64,000 nucleotides of DNA from Terribacillus saccharophilus (GTDB lineage: Bacteria > Bacillota > Bacilli > Bacillales > Amphibacillaceae), in assembly GCA_900110015.1 (NCBI GenBank), contig FOCD01000003.1, positions 1 through 64,000 on the forward strand, written 5' to 3'. The translations under genes and the position numbers were made by a program. Under the pieces are notes generated by a model. That model saw only the letters and a list, made by a program, of their open reading frames with translations, was not told the origin of the DNA and made no database searches. How positions within the stretch are numbered: the stretch's first letter is position 1; every line of letters begins with the position of its first letter. Positions 1 to 8,248 of this stretch are shown here, one piece after another.

Positions 1-238
1 ACAGCCGAAACCGTCTTTCCATTTCCAATCAGGAGAAAGGAAATACTATCCGGTATTAGCTCCGGTTTCCCGAAGTTATCCCAGTCTTACAGGCAGGTTG
101 CCCACGTGTTACTCACCCGTCCGCCGCTCATTCCGCCAGAATCACCCCGAAGGGGTCATCTGGTTTCCTGCGCTCGACTTGCATGTATTAGGCACGCCGC
201 CAGCGTTCGTCCTGAGCCAAGATCAAACTCTCCATGAA
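1..238 (-). rRNA. rrs: 16S ribosomal RNA, 5' part (truncated by window edge)
   Basis: The reverse complement reads as the start of a bacterial 16S gene: GAGTTTGATC near the 5' end, then GACGAACGCTGGCGGCGTGC and the V1 region. Only about the first 240 nt lie in the window. The mature 5' end, about position 238, is estimated from the family. The 95 nt upstream, up to tRNA-Ile, contain a leader with TTTGAAAACTGAACAAAA, typical of Bacillus pre-16S processing regions. Confidence 0.97.
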
Positions 239-335
239 AGTTTTGATGCTTTTGCTCGTTAGAGCTGACGTTGATCTTACGATCTTGTCGTTTAATTCGT
301 AATTGGTTGTTTTGTTCAGTTTTCAAAGATCAATA

Positions 336-412
<77 letters not shown>

Positions 413-432
413 ATATCACTTAATTGTAATAT

Positions 433-506
433 TGGAGCGGGTGAAGGGAATCGAACCCTCGACATCAGCTTGGAAGGCTGAGGTTTTACCACTAAACTAC
501 ACCCGC
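433..506 (-). tRNA. tRNA-Gly(UCC)
   Basis: Minus-strand cloverleaf with acceptor GCGGGTG pairing with its 3' partner, anticodon TCC in loop CTTCCAA, and encoded CCA. Confidence 0.96.
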
Positions 507-541
507 ATATTATAATGTTTCATTCGGTTGGTTGGTACTAC

Positions 542-618
542 TGGTCGGGAAGACAGGATTTGAACCTGCGGCCCCTTGGACCCAAACCAAGTGCTCTACC
601 AAGCTGAGCTACTTCCCG
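542..618 (-). tRNA. tRNA-Pro(UGG)
   Basis: Minus-strand cloverleaf starting CGGGAAG, anticodon TGG in loop TTTGGGT, T-arm GGTTCAAAT and encoded CCA. Confidence 0.96.
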
Positions 619-627
619 AAGAAATAA

Positions 628-704
628 TGGCGCGCCCGAGAGGAGTCGAACCCCTAACCTTTTGATCCGTAGTCAAACGCTCTATCCAATTGAGCTACGG
701 GCGC
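628..704 (-). tRNA. tRNA-Arg(ACG)
   Basis: Minus-strand cloverleaf starting GCGCCCG, anticodon ACG, encoded CCA. It is the first gene downstream of the internal promoter at 725-753. Confidence 0.96.
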
Positions 705-724
705 TTATTAAGAACAACTTTTAT

Positions 725-753
725 ATTGTATCATTCACTTCATAACTTGTCAA
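725..753 (-). promoter_or_regulatory. Internal sigma-A promoter between tRNA-Leu and tRNA-Arg
   Basis: On the minus strand TTGACA (748-753) is followed after exactly 17 nt by TACAAT (725-730). This is an excellent vegetative promoter placed to transcribe Arg, Pro, Gly, Ile and the 16S gene independently of the seven tRNAs upstream. Confidence 0.85.
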
Positions 754-762
754 CACTTTTTT

Positions 763-849
<87 letters not shown>

Positions 850-926
850 TTAAAGTCAAAAGAAAAATGCTGCCTGTGTTTCACAGCATCGGCAGATCTA
901 TATGATCATCCTTTGCTTTAAACAGA

Positions 927-999
927 TGAGCCATGAAGGACTCGAACCTTCGACCCTCTGATTAAAAGTCAGATGCTCTACCAACTGAGCTAATGGCTC
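927..999 (-). tRNA. tRNA-Lys(UUU)
   Basis: Minus-strand cloverleaf GAGCCATTAGC with anticodon TTT. The genomic sequence after the discriminator A is TCT, so the 3' CCA is not encoded and must be added by the CCA-adding enzyme. Confidence 0.96.
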
Positions 1000-1015
1000 A
1001 CAACAAAAAAGTAAG

Positions 1016-1086
1016 CTGGGCTAGCTGGATTCGAACCAACGATCACGGGACCAAAACCCGTTGCCTTACCGCTTGGCTATAGCCCA
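1016..1086 (-). tRNA. tRNA-Gln(UUG)
   Basis: Minus-strand cloverleaf starting TGGGCTATAGCC, anticodon TTG in loop TTTTGGT. No encoded CCA. Confidence 0.95.
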
Positions 1087-1091
1087 ATAAA

Positions 1092-1168
1092 TGGCGGTCC
1101 GGACGGGACTCGAACCCGCGACCTCCTGCGTGACAGGCAGGCATTCTAACCAACTGAACTACCGGACC
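1092..1168 (-). tRNA. tRNA-Asp(GUC)
   Basis: Minus-strand cloverleaf GGTCCGGTAG with anticodon GTC in loop CTGTCAC and encoded CCA. Confidence 0.96.
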
Positions 1169-1198
1169 GAGCCTATAAAGACTCGTTATGAAAAACGA

Positions 1199-1270
1199 TG
1201 ACCCGTACGGGATTCGAACCCGTGATACCGCCGTGAAAGGGCGGTGTCTTAACCGCTTGACCAACGGGCC
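1199..1270 (-). tRNA. tRNA-Glu(UUC)
   Basis: Minus-strand cloverleaf GGCCCGTTGG with anticodon TTC in loop CTTTCAC. The acceptor stem contains a G-T pair near its top and the CCA end is not encoded. Confidence 0.95.
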
Positions 1271-1278
1271 ATTTGAGA

Positions 1279-1369
1279 TGGCGGAGAAGGAGGGATTTGA
1301 ACCCTCGCGCCGCTTACACGACCTACACCCTTAGCAGGGGCGCCTCTTCAGCCACTTGAGTACTTCTCC
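1279..1369 (-). tRNA. tRNA-Ser(GCU)
   Basis: A 91-nt class II tRNA, acceptor GGAGAAG, anticodon GCT, extended variable arm, encoded CCA. Confidence 0.96.
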
Positions 1370-1371
1370 AT

Positions 1372-1446
1372 TGGCTCCACAGGCAGGATTCGAACCTGCG
1401 ACCGATCGGTTAACAGCCGATAGCTCTACCACTGAGCTACTGTGGA
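1372..1446 (-). tRNA. tRNA-Asn(GUU)
   Basis: Minus-strand cloverleaf TCCACAGTAGC with anticodon GTT in loop CTGTTAA and encoded CCA. It is the first gene of the tRNA/rRNA transcription unit, 33 nt after the nearest -10 box. Confidence 0.96.
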
Positions 1447-1478
1447 ATAATGTTTGTCACATGTTAGCGACCTTATGT

Positions 1479-1507
1479 ATCTTACAACATCTTTCGCTGT
1501 GTGTCAA
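1479..1507 (-). promoter_or_regulatory. Promoter P2 of the tRNA-rRNA operon
   Basis: Minus-strand TTGACA (1502-1507), 17-nt spacer, TAAGAT (1479-1484). This is the promoter proximal to tRNA-Asn and forms a tandem pair with P1 about 70 bp upstream, the arrangement usual for Bacillus rRNA operons. Confidence 0.88.
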
Positions 1508-1551
1508 CCACTTTCGTGATTTTTTTCGTGCCGTTCGTCGACGGCTTAATA

Positions 1552-1580
1552 AATTTATCATGGATTGCAGAACACGTCAA
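1552..1580 (-). promoter_or_regulatory. Promoter P1 of the tRNA-rRNA operon
   Basis: Minus-strand TTGACG (1575-1580), 17-nt spacer, TAAATT (1552-1557). It lies just after the 3' end of sprT (1614), so some sprT read-through into the stable RNA operon is possible. Confidence 0.8.
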
Positions 1581-1613
1581 CACTTTTCTTGAAAGTTTTT
1601 GTTTTTTCTCGTT

Positions 1614-2090
1614 TTATTTTTCAAGCAACCCTGTGTTTTCTTGCTTTTTCAGCTTTCCGCCGCATTTACCGCATCCATATTTACGCGTATTCACTATCTT
1701 TTTTCGCTTATACACGTGCCCGCATTTCGTACATTTATAATATAGCAGTGTCTTTTCTTTTACTGACGGAAGCATATTGCAAAAGCGCGGTGATTCCGTT
1801 TGCTGAAGAAGCTCCCTGAATTCAGGATCCCGATGGCCATATCCCTTACCTTCTATATGAAGGTGATAATGACATAGTTCGTGTTTAATGATTCCGATTG
1901 TCTCTTCCTGCCCCAACTCCCTCAGATACTTCGGATTAATCTCAATGATTCGTTTACCCGGTAAGTACCTGCCTCCAGTTGTTCGCAGTCGGCTATTATA
2001 TCTTGCTGTATCAACAAATGGCCGATTAAACCATACGATGGAAATCTCTTCTACGATTTGCTGCAAATTATACATTGTTATTTCTTTCAT
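1614..2090 (-). CDS. sprT: SprT family zinc metallopeptidase-like protein (YdcK type)
   Basis: A 158-residue SprT-like protein. The HELCHYHLH segment provides the HExxH zinc motif of gluzincin-like folds, and the C-terminus has a zinc ribbon with two CxxC pairs (CTKCG and CGKCG). The start at 2090 (MKEITMYNL) is chosen because GGGGGTG lies 8 nt upstream; a longer open frame to 2201 has no such site. In B. subtilis the homologue ydcK also sits beside the tex homologue ydcI after the sigma-B operon, so synteny supports the call. Its cellular role in Bacillus is not established; eukaryotic Spartan relatives digest DNA-protein crosslinks, which is only an analogy here. Confidence 0.9.
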   Translation of the reverse strand: MKEITMYNLQQIVEEISIVWFNRPFVDTARYNSRLRTTGGRYLPGKRIIEINPKYLRELGQEETIGIIKHELCHYHLHIEGKGYGHRDPEFRELLQQTESPRFCNMLPSVKEKTLLYYKCTKCGHVYKRKKIVNTRKYGCGKCGGKLKKQENTGLLEK

Positions 2091-2177
2091 CACGCAGGCA
2101 CCCCCAGTTTTTATCATGCATATGATGATGCAGACATTCATTTTTCCCGACATCCATGGGCTGCAGGAGGTAAAAGA

Positions 2178-2300
2178 ATGCCTAATTGGTTGAAAAATCA
2201 ACTATCTCAAGCTTTTCTCACAAAAAACGTAAACCAATTGAAGGTCTTGAATCAATGCTGGTTCTTTTATAAACGAAATCAGCATTCCAACGGCAGCTAA
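2178..2300 (+). CDS. cmpA: Cortex morphogenetic protein CmpA (40 aa)
   Basis: A 40-codon ORF starting MPNWLK with the centre LNQCWFFYKR, which I recognise as close to B. subtilis CmpA (37 aa, also starting MPNWLK and with LNQCWYFYRK). An AGGAGG site lies 7 nt before the ATG. It is divergent from sprT and convergent with tex. CmpA is a sporulation protein made in the mother cell; in B. subtilis it holds back cortex assembly until the coat is proper and acts as an adaptor for ClpXP degradation of SpoIVA. A weak sigma-E like -10 (CATATGAT near 2119) lies upstream, but this is tentative. The gene is shorter than usual annotation cut-offs. Confidence 0.88.
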   Translation: MPNWLKNQLSQAFLTKNVNQLKVLNQCWFFYKRNQHSNGS

Positions 2301-2332
2301 AGCCCCTGTCCCACGAGGGGCAGGGGCTTTAG
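2297..2332. terminator. Hairpin between cmpA and tex
   Basis: A 12-bp perfect stem (CTAAAGCCCCTG with CAGGGGCTTTAG) separated by 12 nt. It starts in the cmpA stop codon. Neither strand has a long U-tract after it, so it may act as a transcript end stabiliser or weak bidirectional terminator. Confidence 0.55.
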
Positions 2333-2343
2333 AGCTACTGCTG

Positions 2344-4506
2344 TTACTTCACCATTGTAAGTGCAATTCGCTGTTTGTCAATATCTACTTTATCTACCCA
2401 GACAGTGACTACATCTCCAACCGATGCGATATCCATCGGATGTTTCACGAACTTATTGGACATCTTGGAAATATGGACAAGCCCATCTTGTTTAACACCT
2501 ATGTCGACGAATACACCGAAATCAACGACATTTCGGACAGTCCCTTGCAGTTCCATCCCTTCTTTAAGATCCTCCATGGCCAATACATCTTGCTTCAATA
2601 ATGGCTGATCAAAATCATCACGAGGGTCTCTTCCTGGTTGGTTAAGGGCTTGTACTATATCGCGAAGCGTGAGATCACCGATACCTAATTCTGCAGCAAT
2701 CTCAGTTATGTTAATTTCCGCAAGCTTCTCTTGCAGCTTATCAGTCCCTATATCCACATCATCCGAGCCAAGACGCTTTAGAAGCTGTTTTGTAGCAGTA
2801 TAGCTCTCTGGATGAATCGGTGTTCTATCAAGCGGTTCCTCACCGTCCAGGACACGCAGAAAACCGATACTCTGTTCATATGTCTTGCTTCCGAGTCTAG
2901 GAATAGACTTAAGCTGCTTACGCGAGGAGAACTTACCAATCTCATTCCGCTGCTTCACGACATTCGCTGCCACAGTCTTACTAAATCCAGATACATATTG
3001 CAGCAAAGATTCAGAAGCTGTATTCACATTGACGCCTACCTGGTTTACCGCAGTCTCTACGACAAATCCCAAAGAATCGTTCAATCTTTTTTGGCCTACA
3101 TCATGCTGGTATTGCCCCACACCAATTGATTTTGGATCAATTTTGACTAATTCCGCTAATGGATCTTGAATTCGGCGGCCGATAGAAATAGCACTGCGTT
3201 CTTCTACTTGCAGCTCAGGAAATTCTTTTCTTGCTAATTCTGAGGCAGAATACACACTTGCACCCGCTTCGTTTACGATTATATAAGCGACGTTGCTTTC
3301 CATCTGCCGAATAACGCCTGCAATGAACTGTTCTGTTTCCCGTGATGCAGTTCCATTACCAATAGCAATTAGTTCAACGTCGTATTTATTTAATAATGTC
3401 TCAACGACTATACTAGCTCCTTTAACATCATGACGCGGTGCAGTAGGATAGATGACATTTTTTTCGAGTAATTTTCCAGTCTCGTCTATTACTGCCAGCT
3501 TACAGCCTGTACGGAAAGCTGGATCCACTCCTAATACAACCCGCCCCTTCAATGGCGGCTGAAGAAGGAGGTTTTTCAAGTTCTCCGAGAAAATTTTAAT
3601 TGCCTGCTCTTCCGCTTTTTCTGATAGCATGGAGCGAATTTCCCGTTCGACTGATGGCTGGATGAGCCGCTTATAGCTGTCCTCGATAACTGACTGCAAA
3701 GCGGACGCAATATCAGCAGCCGTTCTTTGCTTGATAACTTTCCGTTTAAGATAAGTTAAGATAACCTCTGCTGGAGGCTCAACAGTTACCCGCAGTATGC
3801 CTTCCTTCTCACCCCGGTTGACAGCTAATGTCCGATGGGATGCCATCTGCCGTATCGGCTCCTGATATTCATAGTACATTTCGTAGACGCCTTTTTCATC
3901 GTCTTCTGATTTCTTCACTTTCGTTAACAGAACGCCTTGCTTTTCCGTCTTTTCTCGAATGTAATCTCGGAAAGCTGCTTGCTCACTAATCCATTCGGCC
4001 ACTATGTCGCTAGCTCCTTGCAGCACTTCTTCGACTGTTTGGAGTTCCTTTTCAGGGTCCAGATAAGCTTTTGCTTCTTTTTCAAAATGCTGGATTGTCT
4101 GCTCATACAATCCCTTCGCAAGAGGTTCCAACCCCTTTTCTTTTGCAATCGTAGCTTTTGTACGACGTTTTTGCTTGTACGGACGATACAGATCTTCTAT
4201 ACGCTGCAACTGCATGGCTGCGAGAATATCACGCTTTAGCTCCTCTGTCAGTTTGCCTTGCTCATCTATCAAACGGATTACCTCTGTCTTCCGCTGATGA
4301 AGCTGCTGTGCATAATCCCATTTATCTTGAATCGCTTTGATTTCTACTTCATCAAGGGCTCCAGTCTGCTCTTTACGGTATCGTGCAATAAACGGTACTG
4401 TATTGCCTTCCTCCAGCAGATTGATGACCTGTTTAATAGATGATTGCTTAATTGATGTTTCTTTTTCGACCCATTGGATGAGTCTGTCTTGAATAGTTGC
4501 TTCCAA
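2344..4506 (-). CDS. tex: Tex-family RNA-binding protein with S1 domain
   Basis: This 720-residue protein matches Tex (YdcI in B. subtilis) in length and domain order: N-terminal Tex helical region, a YqgF/RuvC-like nuclease-fold domain near residues 320-450 (GRVVLGVDPAFRTGCK), helix-hairpin-helix motifs near 490-560, and a C-terminal S1 RNA-binding domain from about 645 (GMELQGTVRNVVDFGVFVDI). The start is TTG at 4504-4506 with AGGAGG 7 nt upstream; no ATG lies nearby. Tex homologues are transcription-associated nucleic-acid binding proteins of incompletely understood role. The gene follows rsbX after a terminator, so it is probably transcribed separately. Confidence 0.95.
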   Translation of the reverse strand: MEATIQDRLIQWVEKETSIKQSSIKQVINLLEEGNTVPFIARYRKEQTGALDEVEIKAIQDKWDYAQQLHQRKTEVIRLIDEQGKLTEELKRDILAAMQLQRIEDLYRPYKQKRRTKATIAKEKGLEPLAKGLYEQTIQHFEKEAKAYLDPEKELQTVEEVLQGASDIVAEWISEQAAFRDYIREKTEKQGVLLTKVKKSEDDEKGVYEMYYEYQEPIRQMASHRTLAVNRGEKEGILRVTVEPPAEVILTYLKRKVIKQRTAADIASALQSVIEDSYKRLIQPSVEREIRSMLSEKAEEQAIKIFSENLKNLLLQPPLKGRVVLGVDPAFRTGCKLAVIDETGKLLEKNVIYPTAPRHDVKGASIVVETLLNKYDVELIAIGNGTASRETEQFIAGVIRQMESNVAYIIVNEAGASVYSASELARKEFPELQVEERSAISIGRRIQDPLAELVKIDPKSIGVGQYQHDVGQKRLNDSLGFVVETAVNQVGVNVNTASESLLQYVSGFSKTVAANVVKQRNEIGKFSSRKQLKSIPRLGSKTYEQSIGFLRVLDGEEPLDRTPIHPESYTATKQLLKRLGSDDVDIGTDKLQEKLAEINITEIAAELGIGDLTLRDIVQALNQPGRDPRDDFDQPLLKQDVLAMEDLKEGMELQGTVRNVVDFGVFVDIGVKQDGLVHISKMSNKFVKHPMDIASVGDVVTVWVDKVDIDKQRIALTMVK

Positions 4507-4565
4507 ATTTGCTCCTCCTGACTGCTTCTATATCCATTGTAGCAGAATTGCTGAACAGATAAAAA

Positions 4566-4596
4566 AAGGATCAGTACCTATTTTAGGCACCGATCC
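4566..4596 (-). terminator. Terminator of the rsb-sigB operon
   Basis: Minus-strand hairpin AGGATC-G-GTGCCT with AGGTAC-T-GATCCT, followed by seven U residues. It overlaps the rsbX stop codon and separates the sigma-B operon from tex. Confidence 0.88.
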
Positions 4597-5192
4597 TATT
4601 CCGTGTATTTCATAGCAATCATTGTAATATCATCTTGATGAGGCTTCTGTTTGGAAAGTGCAAACATGTCCCGTATCTTACGTACATCCTTTTCTTTGAA
4701 AAGGTCCTGTGTAAGCTCATTATCAGAAACTCCATCAGAGAACATGACGAATATCATGTCATCCTGTAAAATTCCTCGGGATATCTTGTATTTCCGGGGA
4801 TACCCAGCAAGAAAACCTTGGCTTGGTATACAACGTTCCCTTTTTCCACTCGTAATCGTCATGATTCCGATATTTCCAATGCTAGTAAAGGAATAGGTGC
4901 CTGTCCGATAATCCACTTTTAGGATACCGAGGACAACTCCGCGTTTTCCGACTAGCACTTCATTCGATTTCCTGATCAATTCATCGATTCCGCTGTGTAC
5001 ATGGTCACGAATAACATCAACCACTACCTGTGATGACTCTTTTGCAAATTCTCCGCTTCCGAGTCCATCTGCCAGGACACAGATAAATTCATGCTCCGAT
5101 TCGTGGTAGAAATAACTATCTCCGCAATAATAGTTGCCTTTCTTTGGCTCCTGAAACGCCGACACATCCATATGGAGATAGGAATCAGTCAA
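4596..5192 (-). CDS. rsbX: RsbX, PP2C-type phosphatase of the sigma-B stressosome
   Basis: A PP2C/SpoIIE-family phosphatase of about 198 residues. CGDSYF, ADGLGSGE, FSDGVSDNE and QDDITMI supply the metal-binding aspartates. RsbX dephosphorylates RsbS and RsbR and so resets the stressosome after signalling. The gene closes the sigma-B operon as in B. subtilis. A TTG at 5190-5192 is preferred as the start: it has GAGGGTG about 9 nt upstream, overlaps the sigB stop codon, and gives the expected length. An ATG at 5171 would also be possible. An upstream ATG at 5264 lies deep in sigB and is unlikely. Confidence 0.92.
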   Translation of the reverse strand: MTDSYLHMDVSAFQEPKKGNYYCGDSYFYHESEHEFICVLADGLGSGEFAKESSQVVVDVIRDHVHSGIDELIRKSNEVLVGKRGVVLGILKVDYRTGTYSFTSIGNIGIMTITSGKRERCIPSQGFLAGYPRKYKISRGILQDDMIFVMFSDGVSDNELTQDLFKEKDVRKIRDMFALSKQKPHQDDITMIAMKYTE

Positions 5193-5976
5193 AACTGTCA
5201 GCACCCTCGGCTTGTAAAGCTTCCCGCAGTTTGCGCAAAGCTCTGCGCTGAAGGCGCGATACATGCATCTGGGAAATGCCGAGTTGTTCTCCTGTATCTT
5301 TTTGGCTCATATTCTCGAAATATGTGCAGCGAAGGATTTCCTGCTCCCTCTCACTAAGAATTGGCAGGACCTTTTCCAGCAACATTCTGCGGTCAATATC
5401 TTCGTAGCCATTATCAGTCGAACCTACCAAATCGAGGATTGCTACAGTACTACCATCAGAGTCAGCTTCGATCTTTCTGTCAACAGACAACGCCTTATAG
5501 CTTTTGCCCATTTCCATTGTTTCTAAAATGTCCTCTTCAGACACTTCCAGAAAAGCAGCGATTTCTGCAACTGTCGGGGACTTCTGATTGTCAGTAGTTA
5601 ATTCATCGATTGCCTTACGGATTTTCGGACCCAATTCCTTGATCCGCCGCGGCACATGGACACTCCATGTCTTATCGCGAATAAAACGTTTGATTTCTCC
5701 AATAATGGTTGGAATAGCAAAAGATTCGAATGACTTACCGAATTCCGGGTTATACCGACGAATTGCAGCAAGCAATCCGAGCATTCCTACTTGAACTAAG
5801 TCTTCATGAATGGAGCTGTTCTTGGAATATTTCCTCGCTATGGATGTGACAAGATCTTTGTATGTGAGTACGATTTTTTCTTGGATTTCTTCATCTGTGG
5901 GATACTTTTGCAGATGATCTATCCATTTATAAACCTCATCCTCACGGTTATTGTGTGGTTGAGATTTGGTCGTCAT
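5185..5976 (-). CDS. sigB: RNA polymerase sigma factor SigB
   Basis: A 263-residue sigma-70 family factor of the SigB/SigF/SigG group. Region 2 (EDLVQVGMLGLLAAIRRY, FAIPTIIGEIKRFIRDKTW) contains the core-binding and -10 recognition helices; region 4 (LSEREQEILRCTYFENMSQ, then a helix-turn-helix ending SRLQRRALRKLR) binds the -35. It directs the general stress regulon. The gene overlaps rsbW by about 29 nt and is followed by rsbX, the canonical order. Its own operon carries a matching promoter at 6794-6819, giving positive autoregulation. Confidence 0.97.
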   Translation of the reverse strand: MTTKSQPHNNREDEVYKWIDHLQKYPTDEEIQEKIVLTYKDLVTSIARKYSKNSSIHEDLVQVGMLGLLAAIRRYNPEFGKSFESFAIPTIIGEIKRFIRDKTWSVHVPRRIKELGPKIRKAIDELTTDNQKSPTVAEIAAFLEVSEEDILETMEMGKSYKALSVDRKIEADSDGSTVAILDLVGSTDNGYEDIDRRMLLEKVLPILSEREQEILRCTYFENMSQKDTGEQLGISQMHVSRLQRRALRKLREALQAEGADSFD

Positions 5977-6424
5977 CTAGTCCCACCCCATTTTCATGAA
6001 GGTATTTCGTCATGAGGACGATCACTCCGGAATCGCTATTGATTTCCACTTTGTCCATCAATGCGTCGATCAGGAATAAACCGAAACCGCCCTCCCTCAG
6101 CTGTTCGATAGGTTCTGCAGCCTCATACGGTCCAATATTCCGTTTCACTTGATCCAAGTTGAAACTGCCGCCATGATCTGCGACCATCACTTCGAGCCGA
6201 TTTTCATAAACACCGAAACCGATTGTAACTTCGCCATCTTCATCTTTTTCGTATGCATGGTTCACAGTGTTTGTTACAGCCTCGGAGATTGCAACCTTCA
6301 AATCCTCGATATCCTCGTAGGAAAAGCCCATACGGTTAGCAACACCTGAGCTAGTCAGTCGAATTACACCAACGTATTCTGGTTTAGCCGGTACTTTAAT
6401 CTCGATAAAATCGAAAGATTCCAT
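5948..6424 (-). CDS. rsbW: Anti-sigma-B factor and serine kinase RsbW
   Basis: A 158-residue GHKL-fold kinase. The N box (EAVTNTVNHAYE), the ATP-lid motif VADHGGSFN and EGGFGLFLI are visible. RsbW binds SigB and keeps it from core polymerase, and phosphorylates RsbV on a serine. The start codon lies 2 nt after the rsbV stop, so translation is likely coupled, keeping antagonist and partner in balance. Confidence 0.97.
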   Translation of the reverse strand: MESFDFIEIKVPAKPEYVGVIRLTSSGVANRMGFSYEDIEDLKVAISEAVTNTVNHAYEKDEDGEVTIGFGVYENRLEVMVADHGGSFNLDQVKRNIGPYEAAEPIEQLREGGFGLFLIDALMDKVEINSDSGVIVLMTKYLHENGVGLDDDQISTTQ

Positions 6425-6426
6425 AA

Positions 6427-6756
6427 TTAATAGCCACCTTGTACTGTTTTGTCAACATCGATCACATCGATCAAACCTGTAATCTCGAACAAACGGTATA
6501 CACGGTCCTGCAGCTGTACGAGCTTCAATTCACTATTGTTTTCTTTAGTCGATTTCAACCCGCTAACGAATACGCCTAATCCGGTACTGTCCATATAATT
6601 AACTTGCTCCAGATTAACCTCCACTTTATTGCCCTCTTTTTCGGTAAGGGATAAAAGTGTCTCTTTCAGTTTAGGAGCTGTATACGCATCTATTTCACCA
6701 GCTAATAAAACAACTGATTTTCCTTCATTTTCTTGTACGTCAACAGTTAAGTTCAT
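6427..6756 (-). CDS. rsbV: Anti-anti-sigma factor RsbV
   Basis: A 109-residue STAS-domain protein. The phosphorylation site is in NYMDSTGLGVFVS, about residue 56. Unphosphorylated RsbV binds RsbW and frees SigB. Two ATG codons are adjacent; the second (6754-6756) is chosen because AGGAGG lies 6 nt upstream of it but only 3 nt upstream of the first. It is the first gene after the internal sigma-B promoter. Confidence 0.97.
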   Translation of the reverse strand: MNLTVDVQENEGKSVVLLAGEIDAYTAPKLKETLLSLTEKEGNKVEVNLEQVNYMDSTGLGVFVSGLKSTKENNSELKLVQLQDRVYRLFEITGLIDVIDVDKTVQGGY

Positions 6757-6793
6757 CATGTACCTCCTAAGGGCTAGTTACCATTCCTATGTA

Positions 6794-6819
6794 ATACCCG
6801 TTTGTTCATTTTTTTAAAC
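6794..6819 (-). promoter_or_regulatory. Sigma-B dependent promoter of rsbV-rsbW-sigB-rsbX
   Basis: On the minus strand GTTTAA (6814-6819) is followed after 14 nt by GGGTAT (6794-6799), a near-perfect match to the Bacillus sigma-B consensus. The -35 covers the rsbU stop codon. In B. subtilis an equivalent promoter amplifies sigB expression during stress. Confidence 0.88.
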
Positions 6820-7824
6820 ATCTTTTTTAATAATTATTAATGTAAAATCATCTCGCAAGTGGAAATCCTGGAGTTTCTCAAAGTGTTTGTACACATTCTC
6901 CACAAGCTCCTGTGCTGAGAGATGCGAGAAGCTCTTGATAACCTCAAGCACTTCTTCACTCTCAATGAATCGATCGCCTTGACGGCACTCTGTTACACCG
7001 TCGGTAAGCAAAATAACCATGTCGCCTGCATGTATCTCCCTTTCATACTGACGGTACTGTGCCATATCCGTCACACCAAGAACGACACCTTTTGCTCGAA
7101 TCTCTTCAAAGGTATCGTCAGCAGCGTGATAATAGAAGCCTGGCTCATGTCCTGCTGATGAATAGGAAATTGTGCTGGCCGCTGGATTGAAAAGAGCATA
7201 AAACATCGTAATGAACATACTTGGATCGACATTCCGTTCTACTACCCGATTAAGACTTTCCAATATTTCACTTGGGTTTTTATGCTCGGAAGGAAAGCTT
7301 TCCATTGCGTATTTAATCATTGACATGCACAATGCTGCCGGGATACCTTTGCCGATCACGTCAGCTACCGTTATACCTACAGTACCATCTTCATGGTGGA
7401 TGAAATGGTGATAGTCACCATTCATCTGATTTGCAGGTACACTGACGACTCCGATATCGAAACCTTCTACATCAGGCTTCACTGTTGACAGCAATGTATT
7501 CTGCATTCTGGCCGCTACGGAAATTTCCGATTTTATCTCCAGCTGTGTTTCACGAAGATCCTGGAATTCCTGCAATGCCAGACCATAAGAAATCATTACT
7601 TCCAACAGAAAGCTCATCGAGTGCTGAATGTTCTCCGGAAGCTCAGGATAGATGTCTTCCAGCGCATTGATATGCGTGTTGATGATCTCCTCCAGCGAAA
7701 TATTATGCTGGATGGAGCGTTTACTTATCTGCTCTGCCTCGTATAAGGCAGACTCGTCTTGTGTATTGATGTATTGTTTGAGCAGTTCCCGATAGTGTGA
7801 CAGATCTAGCTTAATCGCATCCAC
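6814..7824 (-). CDS. rsbU: RsbU, PP2C phosphatase activating RsbV
   Basis: A 336-residue protein with an N-terminal four-helix RsbT-binding domain (about residues 1-85) and a C-terminal SpoIIE-type PP2C domain (about 120-335). Metal-binding residues are seen in NGDYHH, ADVIGKG, LLTDGVTE and RDDFTLI. RsbU dephosphorylates RsbV when RsbT is bound, passing environmental stress to SigB. It lies 16 nt after rsbT, and its 3' end hosts the sigma-B promoter. Confidence 0.96.
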   Translation of the reverse strand: MDAIKLDLSHYRELLKQYINTQDESALYEAEQISKRSIQHNISLEEIINTHINALEDIYPELPENIQHSMSFLLEVMISYGLALQEFQDLRETQLEIKSEISVAARMQNTLLSTVKPDVEGFDIGVVSVPANQMNGDYHHFIHHEDGTVGITVADVIGKGIPAALCMSMIKYAMESFPSEHKNPSEILESLNRVVERNVDPSMFITMFYALFNPAASTISYSSAGHEPGFYYHAADDTFEEIRAKGVVLGVTDMAQYRQYEREIHAGDMVILLTDGVTECRQGDRFIESEEVLEVIKSFSHLSAQELVENVYKHFEKLQDFHLRDDFTLIIIKKDV

Positions 7825-7840
7825 CTGGCATCATCCTCCT

Positions 7841-8248
7841 CTAACGAACCCATTTAACGACGCGGATTTCTGTTCCTTCGCCTGTCTTTGACGTAATATC
7901 GAATTCATCCATCAGGCGTTTTACACCTGGAAGACCCGCACCAAGACCTCCGGATGTGGAGAAACCATCCTCCATTACCTGACTGATATCTTTTATACCG
8001 GGACCTGTATCGATGGCAACAATGCAAATTCCGCGCGAACCGACGTTTTCCACCTCATCGAAGCAGATTTTACCGCTTCCGGCATACAGGTAGATGTTGC
8101 GTGCAAGTTCCGATATAGCAGTTGCTATACGGGCTTGGTCAACAATCCCGAAGCCAAGCTTCTTCGAAAAGTCGCGGCCGAATTGTCTGGCACCGACAAT
8201 GTCCCATTCTTTCTGTATATTTACACAGGTTCTGAAGTCCATTTTCAC
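7841..8248 (-). CDS. rsbT: Switch serine/threonine kinase RsbT
   Basis: A 135-residue GHKL kinase; [19 protein letters not shown] and [17 protein letters not shown] form the ATP site. RsbT phosphorylates RsbS and RsbR in the stressosome, is then released, and activates RsbU. The start codon overlaps the rsbS stop codon (ATGA), implying translational coupling. Confidence 0.96.
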   Translation of the reverse strand: MKMDFRTCVNIQKEWDIVGARQFGRDFSKKLGFGIVDQARIATAISELARNIYLYAGSGKICFDEVENVGSRGICIVAIDTGPGIKDISQVMEDGFSTSGGLGAGLPGVKRLMDEFDITSKTGEGTEIRVVKWVR

